NCBI RefSeq assembly: GCF_030123325.1
Contig: NZ_CP126106.1
Coordinates: 5,112,001-5,176,000 of the forward strand
DNA: 64,000 bases
Reading direction: 5' to 3'
Origin: Peribacillus simplex
GTDB lineage: Bacteria > Bacillota > Bacilli > Bacillales > DSM-1321
This document shows, in pieces, positions 7,312-15,395 of the stretch. The first letter of the stretch is position 1; every line of letters begins with the position of its first letter. The notes beneath the pieces were generated by a model. The model worked only from the letters and a program-made list of their open reading frames with translations, had not been told where the DNA came from and ran no database searches. Made by a program: the position numbers and the translations under genes.

Positions 7312-8541
7312 ATGACGAATCCAAATCACGTTCAAAATGGTGGTTTCGAACAATCTAGCCCACCTGCTTTACCTCCATTTTGGTCAGGAAGTGGGGAAAC
7401 CCAATCTGGTGGTACTCAGTTGTTGGGAGATAATAATGCACGGCTTCTTACTCCAGGTGAAACTATCACTCAGACATTATTACCTTTACAGGCTGGTGAG
7501 CAATATCAATTCCAAGCAGCTTTTTCAACAAGTGCTGGTGCAGGTACAATTGATGTCGATATTACAGGAATCTCAACTCGGACATTTCAAGCACTCCGCG
7601 TTCCAGGAGACCGATATGCCTTTTACAATTTTGACTTCATTGCTACTGGTACAACAGCATCATTAATAATCACAAACAATTCAGACGCTGATCTAAGAGT
7701 CGATGTTGTATCTGTTAAATTAACGAATCCAAATCACGTTCAAAATGGTGGTTTCGAACAATCTAGCCCACCTGCTTTACCTCCATTTTGGTCAGGAAGT
7801 GGTGATACCCAATCTGGTGGTAGTCAGTTGTTGGGTAATAATAGTGCACTACTTGCTCCCGGTGAAACTATCACTCAGACATTATTACCGTTACAGGCTG
7901 GTGAGCAATATCAATTCCTAGCAGCTTTTGCAAGTGCTGCTGGTACAGGTACAATTGATGTCGATATTATAGGAGAAGCAACTCATAAATTTCAAGCAGC
8001 CAACGTATCAGGCTTTTTTACCTTTTACAATTTTAACTTCATTGCTGCTGGTACAACAGCATCATTAATCATCACAAACAATTCAAACGGTAATCTAAGT
8101 GTCGATGTTGTATCTGTTAAATTAACGAATCCAAATCACGTTCAAAATGGTGGTTTCGAACAATCTAGCCCACCTGCTTTACCTCCATTTTGGTCAGGAA
8201 GTGGGGAAACCCAATCTGGTGGTACTCAGTTGTTGGGAGATAATAATGCACGGCTTCTTACTCCAGGTGAAACTATCACTCAGACATTATTACCTTTACA
8301 GGCTGGTGAGCAATATCAATTCCAAGCAGCTTTTTCAACAAGTGCTGGTGCAGGTACAATTGATGTCGATATTACAGGAATCTCAACTCGGGCATTTCAA
8401 GCAGACAACGTATCAGTTGGCGTAATATATACCTTTTATAATTTTGACTTCATTGCCGCTGGTACAACAGCATCATTAATCATCACAAACAATTCAAACG
8501 CTGATCTGAGAGTCGATGTTGTATCTGTTAAATTAGCATAA
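7312..8541 (+). CDS. Triple-module galactose-binding-like protein, copy 2
   Basis: This 409-residue protein starts at ATG after AAAGGAG and consists of three modules of 136, 134 and 138 residues with no leader. Each module reads NPNHVQNGGFEQSSPPALPPFW, then GGTQLLG, LLPLQAGEQYQFQAAF, GTIDVDITG, FQA-(variable loop)-FYNFDFIA, and SLIITNNS...VDVVSVKL. This is the pattern of CBM4/9-like or NTTRR-F1-like beta sandwiches (NGGFE opening, closing VDVVSV strand). There is no signal peptide or anchor, as in spore coat and exosporium proteins assembled from the mother-cell cytoplasm, but location is unproved. Modules 1 and 3 share about 280 bases with only one or so difference, a sign of recent internal duplication or conversion. 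The ligand is unknown. Confidence 0.8.
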   Translation: MTNPNHVQNGGFEQSSPPALPPFWSGSGETQSGGTQLLGDNNARLLTPGETITQTLLPLQAGEQYQFQAAFSTSAGAGTIDVDITGISTRTFQALRVPGDRYAFYNFDFIATGTTASLIITNNSDADLRVDVVSVKLTNPNHVQNGGFEQSSPPALPPFWSGSGDTQSGGSQLLGNNSALLAPGETITQTLLPLQAGEQYQFLAAFASAAGTGTIDVDIIGEATHKFQAANVSGFFTFYNFNFIAAGTTASLIITNNSNGNLSVDVVSVKLTNPNHVQNGGFEQSSPPALPPFWSGSGETQSGGTQLLGDNNARLLTPGETITQTLLPLQAGEQYQFQAAFSTSAGAGTIDVDITGISTRAFQADNVSVGVIYTFYNFDFIAAGTTASLIITNNSNADLRVDVVSVKLA

Positions 8542-9135
8542 CTTTATTTAAAAGCATTAAGGATGTTTTTTAACTATCTGGTGCTAGAGTTCAAGATCAG
8601 GGTTGCTACGGTAACTCTTTTCTTATTGCACTAAACTTTAGCATTCCTGTAGTTAGTTATTTTTCAGCTTTGTAACAGAGTCCATTTAAAAAAAGTAACA
8701 ATCGAAAAATATACGTAGAATTATACTTTTACGAACGGCGGCAACAATGCTATACCGCCCATTCAGGAACTTCTATACACTAAGAGAATTCCAACCAAGT
8801 CGATCTCCTCTACATTAAAGAATCGACTTTTTCCTTAATGGATTTGGCGTTTTGGCTTACTTCCTAAAGTTTGCAATTATGTCAACTAAGTTTGTTTATG
8901 AATTACACTTCTTTATTTTGAGTAGATACTTTTTTTTCAGAAAAAACGTGTAAAAGTAAAGAAACTGGGATGGCTCGACAATCTGATAAAAGCACAATTT
9001 CACAAGAAAATCTATTAATTTTTTAGAAAAACGTTTTTCTCAGTCAGTATGTCCAAGCATTTTTCAACTTACTTAATAAACTACTAAGATCCAAAAATTT
9101 TTCCTCTTATTAACTAAGAGAAAGGAGAATGAAAT
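8542..9135 (+). repeat. Spacer of the 1.83 kb tandem unit (copies 2 to 3)
   Basis: About 320 bases follow the stop and recur almost exactly after copy 3 (10381-10700). They contain the recombination half-site ACTTTTACGAAC (8725-8736), a GGCGG...CCGCC stem, and an AAGTCGAT...ATCGACTT terminator with a T tract at about 8797-8835. The leader of the next gene then begins at TTACTTCCTAAAG (8857). No further gene is visible. Confidence 0.75.
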
Positions 9136-10380
9136 ATGACGAATCCAAATCTCGTTCAAAATGGTGGTTTCGAACAATCTACCCCACCTGCTTTACCTCC
9201 ATTTTGGTCAGGAAGTGGGGAAACCCAATCTGGTGGTTCTCAGTTGTTGGGAAATAATAATGCACGGCTTCTTACTCCCGGTGAAACTATCACTCAGACA
9301 TTATTACCTCTACAGGTTGGTCAGTTCTATACGTTCCAAGCAGCCTTCACGACACCTGCTGGTTCGGGAACAATTGACGTCAATATTACAGGAGAAGCAA
9401 CTCATAAATTTCAAGCAAGCAACATGATAGACACCACTACTTATGCCTTCTATAATTTCGACTTCATTGCTAGTACCGCAACCCCAACATTAACAATCAC
9501 AAATAACTCTGACGCCTTTGTGCATATCGATGTTGTATCTGTAAAGAGGGAGAATCCAAATCTCGTTCAAAATGGCGGATTTGAACAATCTGACGAGAAT
9601 GCAGCAGATGAACTAGCTCCCTTTTGGATAGGCACTGGTAGTATTAATACTGGTGGTCAGCAGCTATTGGGAAATAATAATGGAGATATTGGTGATGGCG
9701 AATTTATCGCCCAGGCTTTATTGCCTTTACAAGTTGGAGAGGTCTATGAATTCAAAGCAGCTATTGTTTTTGACAGTACTCCTACTACTGGGACTATTGA
9801 CGTCGATATTACCGGGACCTCTACCCGAAGATTTCAAGCCGTTAATATATCTAATACTGATTATATTTTCTATAGTTTTACTTTCGTGGCTAATGAAGCA
9901 AATGCTGCTTTAGCGATCGCAAACAATTCGGACGGTTCTATCAATATCGATGTTGTATCTGTAAAGAGGGTTAATCCAAATCTCGTTCAAAATGGCGGAT
10001 TTGAACAATCTACCCCACCTGCTTTACCTCCATTTTGGTCAGGAAGTGGTGAAACTCAATCTGGTGTTACTCAGTTGTTGGGAGATAATAATGTACGGAT
10101 TTTGGTTGGTGAAAATATCACTCAGACATTATTACCTTTACAGGTTGGTGAGCACTATCAATTCCTAGCAGCTTTTTCAACAAGTGCTGCTACAGGTACA
10201 ATTGATGTTGATATTACAGGAATTTCAACTCGGACATTTCAAGCAGACAGCGTATCATCAGGCAGCTATATCTTTTATAATTTTGACTTCATTGCTACTG
10301 GTACAACAGCATCATTAATCATCACAAACAATTCAAACGCTGATCTGAGAGTCGATGTTGTATCTGTTAAATTAGCATAA
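9136..10380 (+). CDS. Triple-module galactose-binding-like protein, copy 3
   Basis: This 414-residue paralogue of the preceding gene starts 1824 bases after it and has the same ribosome site and leader. Modules 1 and 3 resemble those of copy 2. Module 2 is clearly divergent: it opens NPNLVQNGGFEQSDENAADELAPFW and uses GGQQLLGNNNGDIGDGE in place of the common text, so at least two module lineages are present. The linker between modules here is VKRENPN or VKRVNPN rather than VKLTNPN. No signal peptide, anchor or catalytic motif is visible. A terminator and a recombination half-site (10564-10575) follow in the shared spacer. The role is probably structural or carbohydrate-binding at the cell or spore surface, inferred from fold and repetition. 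Confidence 0.8.
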   Translation: MTNPNLVQNGGFEQSTPPALPPFWSGSGETQSGGSQLLGNNNARLLTPGETITQTLLPLQVGQFYTFQAAFTTPAGSGTIDVNITGEATHKFQASNMIDTTTYAFYNFDFIASTATPTLTITNNSDAFVHIDVVSVKRENPNLVQNGGFEQSDENAADELAPFWIGTGSINTGGQQLLGNNNGDIGDGEFIAQALLPLQVGEVYEFKAAIVFDSTPTTGTIDVDITGTSTRRFQAVNISNTDYIFYSFTFVANEANAALAIANNSDGSINIDVVSVKRVNPNLVQNGGFEQSTPPALPPFWSGSGETQSGVTQLLGDNNVRILVGENITQTLLPLQVGEHYQFLAAFSTSAATGTIDVDITGISTRTFQADSVSSGSYIFYNFDFIATGTTASLIITNNSNADLRVDVVSVKLA

Positions 10381-10965
10381 CTTTATTTAAAAGCATTAAG
10401 GATGTTTTTTAACTATCTGGTGCTAGAGTTCAAGATCAGGGTTGCTACGGTAACTCTTTTCTTATTGAACTAAACTTTAGCATTCCTGTAGTTAGTTATT
10501 TTTCAGCTTTGTAACAGAGTCCATTTTAAAAAAGTAACAATCGAAAAAAATACGTAGAATTATACTTTTACGAACGGCGGCAACAATGCTATACCGCCCA
10601 TTCAGGAACTTCTATACGCTAAGAGAATTCCAACCAAGTCGATCTCCTCTACATTAAAGAATCGACTTTTTACTTAATGGATTTGGCGTTTTGGCTTACT
10701 TCCTAAAGTTTGCAATTATGTCAACTAAGTTTGTTTATGAAATACACTTCTTTATTTTGAGTAGATACTTTTTTTCAGAAAAAACGTGTATAAGTAAAGA
10801 AACTGTCATGACTCGACAATCTGATAAAAGCATAATTTCACAAGAAAATCTATTAATTTTTTAGAAAACCGTTTTTCTCAGTTAATATGTCCAAGCATTT
10901 TTCGACTTACTTAATAAACTACTAATGATCCAAAAAATTTTTTTCTAAGAAAAGGAGAATGAAAT
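10381..10965 (+). repeat. Spacer of the 1.83 kb tandem unit (copies 3 to 4)
   Basis: Nearly identical to 8542-9135, including the half-site ACTTTTACGAAC (10564-10575), the AATCGACTT terminator at about 10636-10673 and the leader from TTACTTCCTAAAG. A few bases are missing just before the ribosome site of copy 4. No gene is present. Confidence 0.75.
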
Positions 10966-12189
10966 ATGACGAATCCAAATCTCGTTCAAAATGGTGGTTT
11001 CGAACAATCTAGCCCACCTGCTTTACCTCCATTTTGGTCAGGAAGTGGGGAAACCCAAGCTGGTGGTACTCAGTTGTTGGGTGCTAATAATGCACAGCTT
11101 CTTACTCCCGGTGAAACTATCACTCAGACATTATTACCTTTACAGGCTGGTGAGCAATATCAATTCCAAGCAGCTTTTTTCGCAAGTGCTACTTCAGGGA
11201 CAATTGATGTCGATATTACAGGAATCCCAACTCATTCATTTCAAGCAGCCCCTTTAACTAGCAATTATAGATTTTACAATTTTGATTTCATTGCTACTGG
11301 TACAACAGCATCATTAATCATCACAAACAATTCAGACGCTAATCTAAGAGTCGATGTTGTATCTGTTAAATTAACGAATTCAAATCTCGTTCAAAATGGT
11401 GGTTTCGAACAATCTAGCCCACCTGCTTTACCTCCTTTTTGGTCAGGAAGTGGGGAAACCCAAACTGGTGGTACTCAGTTGTTGGGTGTCAATAATGCAC
11501 TGCTTGCTCCCGGTGAAACTATCAATCAGACATTATTGCCTTTACAGGCTGGTGAGCAATATCAATTCCAAGCAGCTTTTGCAGCAGCTGGTTCTGTGGG
11601 TACAATTGATGTCGATATTACAGGAATCTCAACTCGGTCATTTCAAGCACTCAGGTTAGATTCCGCGTATACCTTTTATAATTTTACCTTTATTGCTACT
11701 GGAACAACAGCATCATTAATCATCACAAACAATTCAAACAGTGTTCTGCAAGTCGATGTTGTATCTGTTAAATTAACGAATCCAAATCTCGTTCAAAATG
11801 GTGGTTTCGAACAATCTAGCCCACCTGCTTTACCTCCTTTTTGGTCAGGAAGTGGTGAAACCCAAGCTGGTGGTACTCAGTTGTTGGGTGCCAATAATGC
11901 ACTGCTTGCTCCCGGTGAAACTATCACTCAGACATTATTGCCTTTACAGGTTGGTGAGCAATATCAATTCCAAGCAGCTTTTGCAGCAGCTGGTACTGTG
12001 GGTACAATTGATGTCGATATTACAGGAACCTCAACTCGGACATTTCAAGCACTCAACTTATTAGATAGTAGTCAGTATGCCTTTTATAATTTTGACTTCT
12101 TTGCTGCTGGTACAACAGCATCATTAATAATCACAAACAATTCAAACGCTGATCTAAGAGTCGATATTGTATCTGTTAAATTAGCATAA
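10966..12189 (+). CDS. Triple-module galactose-binding-like protein, copy 4
   Basis: This 407-residue last member of the tandem set starts 1830 bases after copy 3 (AAAAGGAG site, ATG). The three modules are among the most alike of the set, all opening NGGFEQSSPPALPPFWSGSGET and closing VDVVSVKL or VDIVSVKL. They differ mainly in two places: the AAF-to-GTIDV stretch and the loop between FQA and FYNF (APLTSNYR, LRLDSAYT, LNLLDSSQYA). The gene is followed by unrelated DNA and a strong terminator, so the duplicated block ends at this stop codon. Lack of a secretion signal again fits assembly from the cytoplasm or mother cell, or a non-classical route. Function is unknown. Confidence 0.8.
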   Translation: MTNPNLVQNGGFEQSSPPALPPFWSGSGETQAGGTQLLGANNAQLLTPGETITQTLLPLQAGEQYQFQAAFFASATSGTIDVDITGIPTHSFQAAPLTSNYRFYNFDFIATGTTASLIITNNSDANLRVDVVSVKLTNSNLVQNGGFEQSSPPALPPFWSGSGETQTGGTQLLGVNNALLAPGETINQTLLPLQAGEQYQFQAAFAAAGSVGTIDVDITGISTRSFQALRLDSAYTFYNFTFIATGTTASLIITNNSNSVLQVDVVSVKLTNPNLVQNGGFEQSSPPALPPFWSGSGETQAGGTQLLGANNALLAPGETITQTLLPLQVGEQYQFQAAFAAAGTVGTIDVDITGTSTRTFQALNLLDSSQYAFYNFDFFAAGTTASLIITNNSNADLRVDIVSVKLA

Positions 12190-12247
12190 GTAGCTCAATA
12201 TCAGATCCTTTCTGGCGAATATGGCCATCCCACTTTTTGATTTTGGA

Positions 12248-12284
12248 CAGGCTTACCTTTGGTAAGCCTGTTTCTTTTTTATCG
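12248..12284 (+). terminator. Terminator after the last module gene
   Basis: ACAGGCTTACC / GGTAAGCCTGT with a two-to-four base loop is followed by TTTCTTTTTT. The rest of 12190-12464 holds no recognised gene. Confidence 0.9.
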
Positions 12285-12464
12285 TATGCATATTTTTACC
12301 ACTTAAAATACAAGTGATCGTTCTAAAGAACTTAAAATCCTAATATCATACAAATACACCTTTTGATGAACCAATGATCAGGTTTCATCATATTATTTAG
12401 AGGCGGAATGATCGGATTTGTATGGCTTTTGTAATTAATATTATTAATTAAGTAGGTGTAATCG

Positions 12465-13211
12465 TTGCTCTCAAAAAAACCAACAACTGTTTTAGATGAT
12501 GATATTTTTATTGTATCTTATCCAAGGTCGGGGAATACATGGGTGAGATTTTTGATTGGGACTTTATATTTCAATCTAAAAATCGACTGGAAAAATATAG
12601 AGGAGTATGTGCAAGATATATATCACCATGATGATTCTCAACTATTGAAGTTTAAATCACCTCGCCTGTTAAAAAGTCATAGTTCTTATGATAACAGATA
12701 TAATAAGGTAATTTATATTGTCCGTGATGTTCGTGATGTAGTTATTTCTTATTATTATTGGCATCTTAAAATGAGTAACTACCAAAACACATTTGATGAA
12801 TTTTTTAATGAATTTATAGTAGGTAAGTGTCCATTTCAAGATTGGGATAAAAACGTAACGAGTTGGATTAAAAATAAAAATAAAATAGAAAATGGATTCT
12901 TATTATTAAGGTATGAAGATTTAAAACATAATACTTTTGAGCAATTAAAAAATATCGCTGAATTCCTTTCCATACAAAGAGATGGTACTGAATTAAATAG
13001 TGCAATTACATGGGCTTCTTTCGAAAATATGAGGAGATTAGAAACAGAACAACAAAGTGAAGTTAAACGGTTTAAGAATTCTGATCACTATATACCGTTT
13101 ATCAGACAAGGTAAAAGTGGAAATTGGCAAAATATCTTATCCGATATACAAAAACAAATAATTAAGGAACGTTTTGGTGACTTACTTTATGAATTAGGAT
13201 ATGAAATTTAA
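12465..13211 (+). CDS. PAPS-dependent sulfotransferase (Sulfotransfer_1 type)
   Basis: This 248-residue soluble protein starts at a TTG behind GTAGGTG. It has the 5'-phosphosulfate loop YPRSGNTW (about residues 19-26), the 3'-phosphate site IVRDVRDVVISYYY (about 85-98), and the C-terminal RQGKSGNWQN that closes over PAPS. Those are the defining motifs of cytosolic sulfotransferases, which move sulfate from PAPS to a hydroxyl or amine. The acceptor cannot be read from the sequence. Base composition is more AT-rich than the neighbours, suggesting acquisition. It lies directly downstream of the module-gene array and upstream of a second, unrelated sulfotransferase, so surface glycan or protein sulfation is a reasonable guess only. 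Confidence 0.85.
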   Translation: MLSKKPTTVLDDDIFIVSYPRSGNTWVRFLIGTLYFNLKIDWKNIEEYVQDIYHHDDSQLLKFKSPRLLKSHSSYDNRYNKVIYIVRDVRDVVISYYYWHLKMSNYQNTFDEFFNEFIVGKCPFQDWDKNVTSWIKNKNKIENGFLLLRYEDLKHNTFEQLKNIAEFLSIQRDGTELNSAITWASFENMRRLETEQQSEVKRFKNSDHYIPFIRQGKSGNWQNILSDIQKQIIKERFGDLLYELGYEI

Positions 13212-13350
13212 CAAAATATTGTTTTTTAAAATCAAATACACAGAGTTTTTTTCTTAAATACACTGTTAATTTTTATTCTAGATTTTCAAAAAACATTATT
13301 TATATATGGAGGATTACTCTTAAATATATGAGTTTCATTAGGAGGAAGTT

Positions 13351-14025
13351 ATGATCATATCTCATAAACATAAATTCATTTTTATAAAAACTAAAAAAAC
13401 GGCAGGAACAAGTATAGAGATTAGCTTATCGAGATTTTGCGGTGAAGAAGATATAATAACTCCAATTCACTCAAAAGAAGATGAAGATATAAGAGCTAAT
13501 TTGGGGAAATTACCACAAAACTACGTAATCGAAATTCATGAGAATAATCAAATAGAGAAAAAAGAATTTTATAATCATATTCCTGCAGCTGATATTAAAA
13601 AGCTGGTAGGGGAACGTATATGGAGATCCTATTATAAGTTCTGTTTTGAGAGGAATCCTTGGGATAAAGTTATTTCCGCTTACTACTTTATAGTTGCAAA
13701 AAGACCAAATGAGGAAATAACTTTTGAACAATTTTTGGATTCTTACTTAATGTTCCCTTATAATTATCCCTTATATACAATAGATGATCGTGTAGTTGTT
13801 GATTTTGTGGGTAAATATGAAAACTTAGAAGTAGATATGATGAAGATGTGTAAAGAAATAGGATTAGCCTATGATGGATGGCTACCAAAAGCTAAAGGTA
13901 ACTATAGGAAGAACCAAAATCATTATCATAAATTTTACACATTAGAACAAAAGCAAATAGTTGAAAAATATTTTAAAAAGGAAATTGAGTTATACGATTA
14001 TAGCTTCAGTTCTGATTCAATTTAG
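13351..14025 (+). CDS. Sulfotransferase family 2-type protein
   Basis: This 224-residue protein has an excellent TAGGAGGAAG ribosome site. It opens ISHKHKFIFIKTKKTAGTSIE, the KxxGTS phosphosulfate loop of the Sulfotransfer_2 / carbohydrate sulfotransferase group. FCFERNPWDKVISAYY at about residues 94-109 is the second PAPS contact (xRNPWDRxxSxY). The family sulfates sugars in polysaccharides and glycoproteins. No membrane segment is present. It is very AT-rich and separated from the first sulfotransferase by 140 bases of AT-rich DNA without a clear terminator, so co-transcription is possible. The acceptor is unknown. Two different sulfotransferase folds side by side suggest two sulfation positions or two substrates. 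Confidence 0.82.
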   Translation: MIISHKHKFIFIKTKKTAGTSIEISLSRFCGEEDIITPIHSKEDEDIRANLGKLPQNYVIEIHENNQIEKKEFYNHIPAADIKKLVGERIWRSYYKFCFERNPWDKVISAYYFIVAKRPNEEITFEQFLDSYLMFPYNYPLYTIDDRVVVDFVGKYENLEVDMMKMCKEIGLAYDGWLPKAKGNYRKNQNHYHKFYTLEQKQIVEKYFKKEIELYDYSFSSDSI

Positions 14026-14637
14026 GAATATCATTAAGTGACTAAAAATGCTTGTAAAAAGAAGGGTGTCCGATAGGATAATAAGTAGTACTTTCCTTTT
14101 GGGATACCCTCTATATATTTATAATTTTTTTCTCTTTTTAAACGGAACATGATTTTTCTTCCATGTTCCGTCTTCTGGAGACAGTAAATATGTGGGGGGA
14201 GTACCCTTTGAAAAGTTAAGAAGCAAAAATAAAGACAGCCTAGTGCTTGTTACCTTGACTGTCCCTTTATTTCTATACTCTTTCCGATCAACATTAATAG
14301 CATCATTTTCATGCGGTCGTTAATAAAACAATAAATGAGGAATGTGCATGATTAGTCCGGATTAGTTGCACATGGTACTGGTGGAGCTGTTAAAAATGGC
14401 CTCCTCGCCGCAAACGCCTGTATGTTGGGTCTCGGCTAGCCAGTTATTCGGCAGGAGTGTCGCATATTTCTTCAATCCAATAAGGAATATAAAATAATAA
14501 AAAAACATATAAAGCGAGTTTGAGGAGGCTCCCGGACCGCCCGCGGAAAGCGAGTGCCTGGAGAGGAAATCAACGACCTAGTCTTAATCATCGTTGGAAT
14601 GAGACCATCCCGAATTCCCTTTTTAGACAAAAGGGGT
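14026..14637. repeat. Intergenic stretch with hairpins and a dispersed repeat copy
   Basis: Stems at about 14060-14110 (AGGGTGTCC...GGGATACCCT) and 14141-14170 (CGGAACATG...CATGTTCCG) are terminator-like. From about 14401 to 14511 the sequence matches the inner part of the 194 bp unit found four times near 26 kb (GGTCTCGGCTAGCCAGTTAT, GGCAGGAGTGTCGCA, ATAAAATAATAAAAAA). At 14541-14573 it carries the end of another common Bacillus intergenic repeat (GCGGAAAGCGAGTGCCTG...AAATCAAC). No gene is supported. Confidence 0.65.
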
Positions 14638-15384
14638 TCAACCGAGTTTTTCACGCTTTTCTTCTTCATGCTCCTTCTTCACAAGGGACATGCCGCTCGC
14701 TTGGTATTTGAGGATCTTTTGAATGACCGTGCCAAGATGCGCCCCAGCTTCAACAGGGGGAATCCCTCCTTTATGGATGTTGGAAATGACCATCCTTTCT
14801 GCTTCAATGGTGCCCAAACGTGGTTTATAGCAAATATAAGCGCTCAATGATTCAGCACTGACCAGACCAGGCCGTTCACCGATCAACAGGACAATGACCT
14901 CAGGTCCAAGGATTTCACCGATATCATCCATCACCGCAACCCGGCCCTTTTCAATATAAAAAGGTGTACCTGTATCCAGACCTGCCACTGCCAAAGATTG
15001 TTTGAAAGATAAATAGACATCCTCCACATTTTCTTCGATCGCCTTGGCACTTAAGCCATCGGAAATGATGATTTGAACCGTTGGGGCCTTTATGCATTTG
15101 GCTTCTATCACCCGCTTTGCTTCATCCGAAAGCTTCCTGCCATAATCCGGACGCCGTAAATAGACTTCCTTATCATCAGCCTTCGTTTTCACCTTGAATA
15201 AATCCAGGCGTTTCAAAAGAATATCACTGACTTCACCATATACAGCATCGACGGCCGCCGCATGGTCAAAACGGAATTTTAGCCAAGAATCGGTTTTCGG
15301 CCGGGTCCCTGACCTGCCCACCCCTATCCGCGCAGGGGTTTTCGCCATCAATGCAGCCAAATCTTCCTTATTATTCATTCCCAT
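14638..15384 (-). CDS. eutC: Ethanolamine ammonia-lyase small subunit
   Basis: About 248 residues, the last gene of the operon. With EutB it forms the adenosylcobalamin-dependent lyase that splits ethanolamine into acetaldehyde and ammonia. Family blocks are visible: TPARIGVGRSGTRPKT near the N-terminus, RFDHAAAVDAVYGEV, QIIISDGLSAKAIEENV, and LLIGERPGLVSAESLSAYICYKPR, which faces the cobalamin. The ATG at 15384 is eight bases from AGGAG and is preferred to an upstream GTG at 15393. It follows eutB by only about a dozen bases. No strong terminator is visible immediately after it. Confidence 0.93.
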   Translation of the reverse strand: MGMNNKEDLAALMAKTPARIGVGRSGTRPKTDSWLKFRFDHAAAVDAVYGEVSDILLKRLDLFKVKTKADDKEVYLRRPDYGRKLSDEAKRVIEAKCIKAPTVQIIISDGLSAKAIEENVEDVYLSFKQSLAVAGLDTGTPFYIEKGRVAVMDDIGEILGPEVIVLLIGERPGLVSAESLSAYICYKPRLGTIEAERMVISNIHKGGIPPVEAGAHLGTVIQKILKYQASGMSLVKKEHEEEKREKLG

Positions 15385-15395
15385 ATCATCCACTC

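Noticed and set aside
9136..9210. Module start NPNLVQNGG...PPALPPF as a BclA-type exosporium targeting leader
   Set aside because: The likeness to the PNLVGPTLPPIPPF leader is short, and the same text opens every internal module, so it is better read as part of the fold.
7337..12064. Overlapping frames beginning MVVSNNLAHLLYLHFGQE in the module genes
   Set aside because: They are the +1 frame of the repeated module DNA and recur only because the DNA does. No ribosome site and poor codon pattern.
14554..14850. Plus-strand frame over the eutC end
   Set aside because: It is antisense to eutC and contains repeat text; no ribosome site or family likeness.
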